Below, one piece after another: positions 56,690-64,000 of a DNA stretch of 64,000 nucleotides. The position numbers and the translations under genes were made by a program. The DNA is from Aminobacter carboxidus (GTDB lineage Bacteria > Pseudomonadota > Alphaproteobacteria > Rhizobiales > Rhizobiaceae): NCBI RefSeq assembly GCF_014863355.1, contig NZ_JACZEP010000004.1:248001-312000 (forward strand). The letters run 5' to 3'. Within the stretch, counting starts at the first letter, position 1; every line of letters begins with the position of its first letter. Under the pieces are notes generated by a model, which was not told the origin of the DNA, ran no database searches, and saw only the letters and a list, made by a program, of their open reading frames with translations.

Positions 56690-57178
56690 TCAGAACAGCA
56701 GGTGTTCGAGCGGGCCGGCGGGCAGCGAGAGCTGCAGTCCCTTGGCGAAAATGACCCAGACGACGAAAGAAAGCACGATGCCGATGGGAATCGTCTTCCA
56801 CAGCGGGCCGCGTCCGAAGGCGCGCGCCGTCGCTGCGAAGAGCAATGCGGTGGCGATCGAGAAGCCGGCTGCCTTGAGCAGCAGCATCTGCGCTGCAAGT
56901 CCACCAACGATCCACAGGATCGGGCTGATCTCCTGTTTCTCGCGCTCGGGAAAATCTCCGCGAAAAGCTTCGAAAACCGTCCAGATCGACAGGCCGAAGA
57001 AGGCCACAGCGATCACATAGGGAAACGTCGTCGGACCGACGCGGGCATAGCTGGCGCCGGCGCCATGGCTGGCGGTACTCCAGGCGATGACCACAGACAC
57101 CGCCATCAAAAGGGCGGCGATGGCAAGCGCCGCCCAATCGGGGCGGCGCCTTTCTTGTTGCTGGCTGTCCAGGCTCAT
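56690..57178 (-). CDS. tctB: TctB-type tricarboxylate transporter small permease
   Basis: Small membrane subunit of the TTT transporter, 162 aa, with four predicted helices (about 17-35, 48-65, 84-110, 125-150). It begins [20 protein letters not shown]; the ATG overlaps the tctC stop by 4 bp (57175-57178), which supports coupled translation. TctB is poorly conserved, so the call rests on size, helices and its place between tctC and tctA. Confidence 0.9.
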   Translation of the reverse strand: MSLDSQQQERRRPDWAALAIAALLMAVSVVIAWSTASHGAGASYARVGPTTFPYVIAVAFFGLSIWTVFEAFRGDFPEREKQEISPILWIVGGLAAQMLLLKAAGFSIATALLFAATARAFGRGPLWKTIPIGIVLSFVVWVIFAKGLQLSLPAGPLEHLLF

Positions 57179-58119
57179 TTCACCAGGCCGATGTCTTTCA
57201 GGATCGCGGACGTCGCCTCGGTGTCCTTCTTCAGCTGGGCCGTGAAGTCGTCGCCGGCGAGGTAGGTGTTGGCCCAGCCCTTGTCAGCGAGAATCTTCGT
57301 CCACGAGGCCGAGGTCACCATCTTCTCGACGTCGGCGAGAACGGCAGCCTTCTGCTCGGCCGAGATGCCGGGAGCAGCAGCGACCATGCGCCAGTTCTGG
57401 ATCGAGACGTCAACGCCGCCTTCCTTAAAGGTCGGGGCATCGATGCCTTCGACCTTGGCGTCGGACGAGATGCCGATGATGCGCAGCGTGCCGGCCTTGA
57501 TCTGCTCGGCGAACTCGCCGTAGCCGGAAATGCCGACGGTCACCTGGCCGCCGAGGATGGCAGCAAGAGCCTCGCCACCGCCGGAATAGGCGATGTAGTT
57601 GACCTTGGTCGGGTCGACGCCGGCTGCCTTGGCAATCAGGCCGGCCGTGATGTGGTCGGTGCCGCCGGCCGAACCGCCGCCCCAGGACACCGCGCCTGGA
57701 TCAGCCTTCAGCTTGGCAATGAGGCCCGCCATGTCCTTGATGTCGGACGCGGCCGGAACAACCAGCGCTTCGAATTCGCCGGTCAGTCGCGCGATCGGGG
57801 TGACCTGGTCGAGCGTGACGGGCGAGGCGTTGGTGAGGATGGCGCCGACCATGACGTAGCCGCCGACGATCAGCTGTGCCGGATCGCCATTTGCCTGGTT
57901 GACGAACTGGGCGAGACCGATGGTGCCACCGGCGCCCGGGACGTTGTTGACCTGGACCGAGTTGGAGATCTTCTCATCCTGGAGCGCGGTCTGCATCGAA
58001 CGCGCGGTCTGGTCCCAGCCGCCGCCAGGCGCTGCCGGTGCCATGATCTTGTAGTCGGCGGCGGCGGCCGGCAGGGCAATCGCGCCCGCGATGATGGATG
58101 CCAATACGAACTGCTTCAT
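57175..58119 (-). CDS. tctC: TctC-type periplasmic substrate-binding protein
   Basis: Periplasmic binding protein of the TTT family, 314 aa. The signal peptide ([21 protein letters not shown]) is followed by a Bug-type fold: [36 protein letters not shown] and [20 protein letters not shown] are ligand-site segments of the family. GGGAGG lies 8 nt before the ATG. It is the first gene of tctCBA, 309 bp downstream of an orphan binding protein. The ligand, possibly a carboxylate, cannot be specified. Confidence 0.94.
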   Translation of the reverse strand: MKQFVLASIIAGAIALPAAAADYKIMAPAAPGGGWDQTARSMQTALQDEKISNSVQVNNVPGAGGTIGLAQFVNQANGDPAQLIVGGYVMVGAILTNASPVTLDQVTPIARLTGEFEALVVPAASDIKDMAGLIAKLKADPGAVSWGGGSAGGTDHITAGLIAKAAGVDPTKVNYIAYSGGGEALAAILGGQVTVGISGYGEFAEQIKAGTLRIIGISSDAKVEGIDAPTFKEGGVDVSIQNWRMVAAAPGISAEQKAAVLADVEKMVTSASWTKILADKGWANTYLAGDDFTAQLKKDTEATSAILKDIGLVK

Positions 58120-58428
58120 TGCTGTTCCTCCCTTGCCCGCATGCGCGGGGCAAAATGCTTTTCAGTTTCGAAGCCCGCGCCTGAGGCAGCGTCCCGGAAC
58201 CTGGGGAGAAGGAACTGGCCGGCCTAAGGGCCTGCCATGACAGCAGCGTTTCCCGGCCCCTCTGCGCGGCGGTGAGAACCGCCGTCGGGTAGCCTTAGCG
58301 GAAACGTGTTCGAAGTCCTCCCGAACTTTCCGAGCCTCGCCGCCTCCAACGGATGGGCCAAAACTTCCCTATCGCAGCAACCTGACATCAGACTGACACC
58401 GATGCAACAGCTTGGGAACAACCTGCCG
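58120..58428. other. gap upstream of tctC
   Basis: A 309-bp stretch between the orphan binding-protein gene and tctC. It must carry the tctC promoter unless transcription reads through from upstream. I see short GC-rich dyads (for example GGCGG/CCGCC near 58270) but no clear promoter, terminator or gene. Confidence 0.4.
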
Positions 58429-59493
58429 TCAAGGACTGCGCAGGGCCTCGTTCCAGTGCTCGATGACGCGCGAACGCTTGACCTGGTCGAGATAGACCAT
58501 CAGGCCGGGACTGACCGGCACCGGGCGCAATTGCCCGCCCAGCACCTCCTGCATCCGGTTGGCAGTGTTTTCACCCGAAACCTCCGGGTTGACGGCAGCG
58601 ATCTGCAATTCGCGCGCCATCACCGTCTGACCCTCGGCCGACATGAAGTATTCGAGATAGCGGCGGCCAAGGTCGGGCGACTTGGCGGCGGCCGGCACCA
58701 GGCCGATGCGCGACATGACCACCGTGTAGTCCTTGGGCAGGACGATGCCGACATCGGGATTGCGCGCCGCCCAGTCGGCGGCATAGGAGCCCAATATGTT
58801 GTAGCCGAGCACGAAGCGGCCGTCGGCGATGCGTTCGAGGATCGCCCCGCTGGTCGAGTAGAGCTTCACCCCCGCCGCCCCCATGGCGCGGATCACCGAC
58901 CAGATGTCGGGATACTGCTCCTGGTCGCGTGCCATGAACATGAAGCCGACGCCGGAGCGCTCGATGTCGTAGGTGGCTATGCGGCCATAGACCTTGTCGC
59001 CCTGGGTCTTGAGAAAGTCGACAAACTGCCCGCGCGTCGCCGGCGGCGGGGCGTCCCTGAAGCTCGGCTTGTGGTAGACGAAAACTGCCGGCTCGTAGGT
59101 CAGCGCATAGGCGGTATCGCGCCAGTTGGCCCAGCGCGGCCAGCGCTCGGACAAAGGCAGCCGGCTTTCCTGGGCGTAACCATCATTGGCGAGCTTGACC
59201 TGGAGGTCCATGGCCGAGGAAAAGGCGATGTCGGCGGTGCCCTTGCCGGTGTCGGTCTCGGCGACGACGCGGTCGTAGATGTCAACGGTCTGGAGATCCT
59301 CGTACCTGACGGCGACACCGGGATTGGCTTTCTGGAAGCCTTCGATCATCGGCTTGGCCAATGGTGCGTCGAGCGAGGAATAAACGACGAGCGTGCGCGC
59401 GTCCGAAGCGCCATTGAGTGCCGGAAAGACGGTGACTTCGGCCCGTGCGGGCACCGAGAGGCAAAGAAGGGCGGTGAAGATGGCCAGGCGCAT
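58429..59493 (-). CDS. orphan ABC-type solute-binding protein next to a two-component system
   Basis: Periplasmic type-1 solute-binding protein of 354 aa, similar to iron/putrescine-type binders. ATG 59493 (MRLAIFTALLCLSVPARA) gives a good signal peptide; the frame extends 39 codons upstream without support. Typical segments are TLVVYSSLDAPLAKPMIEGFQ, DIAFSSAMDLQVKLANDGY and GRIATYDIERSGVGFMF. No permease or ATPase is adjacent. Its neighbours are tctCBA on the same strand and a divergent response regulator and sensor kinase, so it may present a ligand to the sensor (inference). Confidence 0.88.
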   Translation of the reverse strand: MRLAIFTALLCLSVPARAEVTVFPALNGASDARTLVVYSSLDAPLAKPMIEGFQKANPGVAVRYEDLQTVDIYDRVVAETDTGKGTADIAFSSAMDLQVKLANDGYAQESRLPLSERWPRWANWRDTAYALTYEPAVFVYHKPSFRDAPPPATRGQFVDFLKTQGDKVYGRIATYDIERSGVGFMFMARDQEQYPDIWSVIRAMGAAGVKLYSTSGAILERIADGRFVLGYNILGSYAADWAARNPDVGIVLPKDYTVVMSRIGLVPAAAKSPDLGRRYLEYFMSAEGQTVMARELQIAAVNPEVSGENTANRMQEVLGGQLRPVPVSPGLMVYLDQVKRSRVIEHWNEALRSP

Positions 59494-59621
59494 GATCGCC
59501 GGACCATGCAACAGCAGAGCCCGCCGCACAACGGCGAAGCACTGACGATGCACATCGCAGGCTCTGGACCTTTGATCGGCGAATGGGCATCGTCCTGACG
59601 GGGCGGGCAAGGAGCATACGG

Positions 59622-60296
59622 GTGCGCATTCTGGTGGTGGAGGACAACGCGACGCTGGCCGGGGGGCTGGCGGCGGTGCTCAAGGGCAGCGGCTATGCCG
59701 TCGACGTCGTCGGCGACGGCGCGTCCGCGGTGGCGGTTCTGGCCACCGAGCGCTTCGACCTCGTCATCCTCGACCTCAACCTTCCCGAGATGGACGGCCT
59801 GGACGTGCTGCGCACCATGCGCGGGCGCCAGCACGATGCGGCAGTGCTGATCCTGTCAGCGCGCCACTCGCTCGACGAGCGGGTCAAGGGGCTCGACCTC
59901 GGTGCCGACGACTACATGGTCAAACCGTTCGACGTCGGCGAGTTGGAGGCCCGGGTGCGCACGCTGTTGCGTCGCCGCGCCGGGCTCAAAGCAGCGACAG
60001 TCACCTTCGGCGAGGTCGCGCTCGACCTCAACACGCGCAGCTTCTCGTCGCGGGGCGCTGCCATCGACATTCCGGCGCGGGAACTGGCGCTGCTCGAAAC
60101 CCTGTTCATGCGCGCCGGCAAGGTCGTCGCCAAGCAGGCGATCATCGAATCGCTCGCTGGCTTCGACGAGGACCTGAGCGCCAACGCCATCGAGCAATAT
60201 GTCAGCCGCCTGCGCAAGCGCCTCGCCCCTTACGGCCTGACGGTGCGGACAGCACGCGGCATCGGCTATTATCTCGAAAAGATCCAAAGCCCCTGA
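59622..60296 (+). CDS. TctD-like OmpR-family response regulator
   Basis: DNA-binding response regulator of 224 aa, with a receiver domain (1-115) and an OmpR-type winged helix (125-222). The start is GTG 59622, which has AAGGAG 8 nt upstream; the frame extends further upstream without support. The acidic pocket is VVEDN, the phosphoacceptor is Asp51 in VILDLNLPEMDG, and Lys is in YMVKPFD. The stop shares its last base with the ATG of the sensor kinase. It probably controls the divergent binding protein and tctCBA genes. Confidence 0.92.
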   Translation: MRILVVEDNATLAGGLAAVLKGSGYAVDVVGDGASAVAVLATERFDLVILDLNLPEMDGLDVLRTMRGRQHDAAVLILSARHSLDERVKGLDLGADDYMVKPFDVGELEARVRTLLRRRAGLKAATVTFGEVALDLNTRSFSSRGAAIDIPARELALLETLFMRAGKVVAKQAIIESLAGFDEDLSANAIEQYVSRLRKRLAPYGLTVRTARGIGYYLEKIQSP

Positions 60297-61684
60297 TGCC
60301 GCGGACGAGGCTCTATTCGCTCCGCCGCCGGCTGCTGTTGTGGCTGCTGGTGCCACTCGTCACCATCGGCCTGATCGCGCTCGCCGACACCTACCGCGAG
60401 GCTGTCGATACGGCGAATGCCGTCTCCGACCGCGTGCTCGCCGGCTCGGCGCTGGCCATCGCCGAACGCGTGGTGGTGGCAGAGGATGGCGCGCTCGAGG
60501 TGGATATCCCCTACGTCGCGCTCGAAATGCTGACCTCTGCGGCGCAGGACCGCGTCTTCTACCGCGTCGACGGGCCTGACGGCTTCATCACCGGCTACCA
60601 GACGCTGCCGGTGATCGAGGGCCTCGACCAGGAGGAAAGCGGCTATGCCGACGCCAGTTTCCGCGGCGAGCCGATCCGCCTGACCTCGCTGTCGCGCGCC
60701 GCCTCGACGGGCGCAACCTCGATCCCTTTCGTGGTCACCATCGCCGAAACGACGATCGCCCGCACCCAGCTGGCGCAGACCATCCTGCTGCGCTCGGCAC
60801 TGCGGCTCGCCATCCTGATCGGCAGTGCGGCAGCCATCGTCTGGTTTGCCGTTACCTTCTCGCTTCGCCCGCTCTACCGGCTGCGCGACGCCATTGCCGA
60901 GCGCAATCCCGACGATCTCCACCCGATCGAGCAATCGGTGCCCAAGGAGGTGCGCGGCCTTGTCGACACGGTCAATTCCTTCATGGGCCGGCTCGGTTCA
61001 GCACTTGGCGCGATGCGGCATTTCACCGGCAATGCCAGTCATCAGCTGCGCACGCCGCTGACCATCATCCGCACCCAGCTGGCGCTCGCCTCGCGTGCCC
61101 ACTCACTCGAGGAAGCGCGCCGCGCCGCCCGCATCGGCGACGAGGCGGTGGCGCATGCCGAGCGCGTCATCGCCCAGTTGCTGCTGCTCGCCAAGGTCGA
61201 CGAGGCGGCAACCGACAGGCTGAAGAACCTCGGCGCGGTCGACCTGACCGAGCTTGCCCGGCAGCTCACCGCCGACCGCGTCACCCAGGCCCACGCCGCC
61301 GGCATCGACCTCGGCTTCGAGGGCGAAGAGGCGCTCTACCTGCGCGGCGAACCGATGCTGCTCAGCGAGATGATCCGCAACCTGATCGAAAACGCGCTGT
61401 CATATGCCGGCAGCGGCGCCGAGGCGACCGTCAAGGTGCTCGACGGCGGCACCGACGTGGTGCTGGAGGTCGAAGACACCGGACCGGGCATTCCGGCGTC
61501 AGAACTCGAAAGCGTGCGCCAGCGCTTCGTGCGCGGGCGCGAGGGCGACAAGCCCGGTGCCGGCCTCGGCCTGCCGATCGTCGAGGAGATCGCCTCACTG
61601 TTTGGCGGACGGCTGGAGCTTTTGCCAGGCGCGGACGGACGCGGGCTCAGGGTGCGGGTGGCATTCGGCAAGGCGGAGGGGTGA
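60296..61684 (+). CDS. TctE-like sensor histidine kinase
   Basis: Membrane sensor kinase of 462 aa. It has two membrane helices (about 8-28 and 165-185), a periplasmic sensor region (about 30-160, of the 2CSK_N type), HAMP (about 185-240), the phosphoacceptor His in GNASHQLRTPLTIIRTQLAL, and an ATPase domain with NLIENALSYA, DTGPGIP and GAGLGLPIVEEIASLFGG. All catalytic motifs are present. It is translationally coupled to the response regulator. TctE-type kinases usually sense tricarboxylates or related acids through a periplasmic binding protein. Confidence 0.93.
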   Translation: MPRTRLYSLRRRLLLWLLVPLVTIGLIALADTYREAVDTANAVSDRVLAGSALAIAERVVVAEDGALEVDIPYVALEMLTSAAQDRVFYRVDGPDGFITGYQTLPVIEGLDQEESGYADASFRGEPIRLTSLSRAASTGATSIPFVVTIAETTIARTQLAQTILLRSALRLAILIGSAAAIVWFAVTFSLRPLYRLRDAIAERNPDDLHPIEQSVPKEVRGLVDTVNSFMGRLGSALGAMRHFTGNASHQLRTPLTIIRTQLALASRAHSLEEARRAARIGDEAVAHAERVIAQLLLLAKVDEAATDRLKNLGAVDLTELARQLTADRVTQAHAAGIDLGFEGEEALYLRGEPMLLSEMIRNLIENALSYAGSGAEATVKVLDGGTDVVLEVEDTGPGIPASELESVRQRFVRGREGDKPGAGLGLPIVEEIASLFGGRLELLPGADGRGLRVRVAFGKAEG

Positions 61685-61818
61685 AGGCTCCTACCGCCCT
61701 TTTGGAGGCCTACCCGGCGAGGGAAATCAGTGTTTGGCGAGACGCGCTTGCCCTGCAAATGCCTCGACTAGGGTTTTTGTCCAATCGGTGCCGTCGCTAC
61801 GCTAGTCTACAGCCATTG

Positions 61819-62074
61819 CGGCATGGATTCCCGACACTCTCCGCTCGTTTCACTCGCTCACGAGATCGGGAATGACGGGCTTCATGTGTCTTCAACGCTA
61901 ATCTCCAACGCTTGCGTTTCGGCGATTGCCAGTCAACCTCGCGCATATGCACACCGTCGATCTGCTTATGCCAAACGCAGCGATTGGACATTTGCTGAGG
62001 GGTCTCCCACAATTCCGTCATTCCCGACCTCGTGAGCGAGTGAAACGAGCGGAGAGTGTCGGGAATCCATGCCG
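61819..62074. repeat. large inverted-repeat element, two 60-bp arms
   Basis: Arms at 61819-61878 and 62015-62074 are reverse complements with a single mismatch I can see (AGATC versus AGGTC), separated by a 136-bp spacer without a supported gene. Each arm has CGGCATGGATTCCCGACA at its outer end. The whole gap 61685-62273 lacks a supported gene; beyond the element a C/T-rich block (62130-62265) resembles other intergenic repeats of this window. The form suggests a small non-autonomous mobile or stem-loop element. Confidence 0.85.
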
Positions 62075-62273
62075 TGACGCGGAAGACAAGCACTGTCGGT
62101 CCCAGCCTTACGGCCGGGCTTCCTGCCCCGTCCAACACCTTAACCCTCCCCTTCGGTGCACCACCCGGCGCTCGCTATGGCTCCGGGCGCTCGTCGTAGG
62201 AAAAGGCAATCGTTGGCTTTCCTCGCCATTGGCCACCACTCCTCACCCCACGAGGGAGAAGGGGTGCCGCCGC

Positions 62274-62975
62274 CTAAACCCTGATGAACGTCAGATACGC
62301 CGGGGTGCGGTTTTCGCGGATCGCCTTGGCTTCGTAACGGGTGCGGGTCCAGCCCTCGTAGGGCGTGTGCCAGTCGGCGGCGTCGGCGGCCTGCCAGTCG
62401 AAGGCAGGATGGGCGCGGCAGTGCTGCAGCGTCCAGTTCACATAGGTGTCGATGTCGGAGGCAAAGCGGAACTTCGCGCCGGCCTTCAGCACGCGGGCGA
62501 AGCGGTCGAGATTGACCGGGCTGACGAAGCGTCGCTTCCAGTGCTTCTTCTTGCGCCACGGGTCGGGATAAAGCAGGTCGATGCCGTCGAGCGAGGCCTC
62601 CGGCAGCCAGTCGAGCAGTTGGGTAGCGTCTTCGTCATAGAGGCGGATATTGGCGAGCGGCTTTTCATGGAGCGCTGCCGCCATCTTGGCCATGCCGTTG
62701 ACGAAGGGCTCGATGCCGATGAAGCCGTCACCGGGATTGTTCGCGGCGAGATGGCGAAGATGCTCGCCGCCGCCGAAACCGATCTCGAGCCGGACTTTCG
62801 AAACCTCGGCTTCGAACATGGTGCGGAGATCGGCGGGAGCGGCCACGCCAAGGTCGATGCCAAGGCGGGCCAATCCAGTTTCAAGCGCATCCGCCTGATA
62901 CGGGCGGATGGCCTTACCGCGCCGACGCCCGAAAAAGGCTTCGCTGGTGCGAGTGCGGCGCGGTTCTTGTTCCAT
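62274..62975 (-). CDS. trmB: tRNA (guanine-N7)-methyltransferase
   Basis: Makes 7-methylguanosine 46 in the variable loop of tRNAs, 233 aa. ATG 62975 ([21 protein letters not shown]) is preferred over a start 11 codons upstream. The SAM site is [16 protein letters not shown] with GIEPF, and the catalytic region is [17 protein letters not shown], followed by [11 protein letters not shown] and the C-terminal [19 protein letters not shown]. It lies 16 bp after the metK stop on the same strand, so the two are probably co-transcribed; metK makes the SAM that TrmB uses. Confidence 0.96.
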   Translation of the reverse strand: MEQEPRRTRTSEAFFGRRRGKAIRPYQADALETGLARLGIDLGVAAPADLRTMFEAEVSKVRLEIGFGGGEHLRHLAANNPGDGFIGIEPFVNGMAKMAAALHEKPLANIRLYDEDATQLLDWLPEASLDGIDLLYPDPWRKKKHWKRRFVSPVNLDRFARVLKAGAKFRFASDIDTYVNWTLQHCRAHPAFDWQAADAADWHTPYEGWTRTRYEAKAIRENRTPAYLTFIRV

Positions 62976-62991
62976 GAAAACTACGGTCGCC

Positions 62992-64000
<1,009 letters not shown>

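Noticed and set aside
61879-62014. A small gene within the spacer of the large inverted repeat
   Set aside because: Frames that cross it run into the repeat arms, lack a ribosome-binding site and show no domain.

Overview
The window reads as a chromosomal segment of a GC-rich alphaproteobacterium of the Hyphomicrobiales (Rhizobiales), closest in gene content and order to Mesorhizobium/Aminobacter-type Phyllobacteriaceae. This rests on recognised conserved neighbourhoods: mutM-enoyl-CoA hydratase-rpsT-dnaA-dnaN-recF, irr divergent from fabA-fabB-fabI, rimP-nusA-ylxR-infB-rbfA-truB with rpsO-pnp downstream, and a rhizobial tad/cpa pilus cluster. The species call is inference. I see no phage, insertion sequence, CRISPR array, rRNA or tRNA.

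Layout. 1-8.4 kb: a Yej-type oligopeptide ABC importer (two tandem solute-binding proteins, two permeases, a double ATPase) and a GhrA-like 2-hydroxyacid dehydrogenase. 8.4-11.6 kb: a palindromic repeat, an NlpC/P60 peptidase, a MarR regulator and an M17 aminopeptidase. 11.7-23.7 kb: a nearly complete Tad/Flp pilus locus (tadD; cpaA-F, tadB and tadC; pilin; a secretin-N-domain protein; two TadE-like proteins) with CtrA-like boxes in its promoter regions. 23.8-27.1 kb: deoB, mutM, enoyl-CoA hydratase, rpsT. 27.1-32 kb: an 836-bp dnaA upstream region with seven GANTC sites, then dnaA, dnaN, recF. 32-36.2 kb: a tight moeB-like/GNAT/aconitase-X (large and small subunit) cluster, and a second 2-hydroxyacid dehydrogenase. 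36.4-43 kb: an SH3 protein, irr, fabA-fabB-fabI, a GGDEF-EAL protein and an RsmC-like methyltransferase. 43-54.8 kb: the translation/transcription operon rimP-nusA-ylxR-infB-rbfA-truB-corA-rpsO-pnp (all minus), with a terminator-like hairpin in the rimP leader. 54.8-61.7 kb: a 54-aa protein, a TctABC tricarboxylate transporter, an orphan solute-binding protein and a divergent TctD/TctE-type two-component system. 61.7-64 kb: a large inverted repeat, trmB and metK (metK runs off the window).

Most genes are core or widely conserved. The points that most deserve a second look are regulatory: CtrA-like TTAA-N7-TTAA boxes at three Tad promoter regions and one upstream of dnaA that sits between two GANTC methylation sites; a promoter plus U-run hairpin ahead of rimP-nusA; and the AcnX pair and the Tct/orphan-SBP/two-component group as metabolic modules of uncertain substrate. 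Several families of intergenic palindromes are also present, one family at two separate loci. I did not find a convincing wholly new system.
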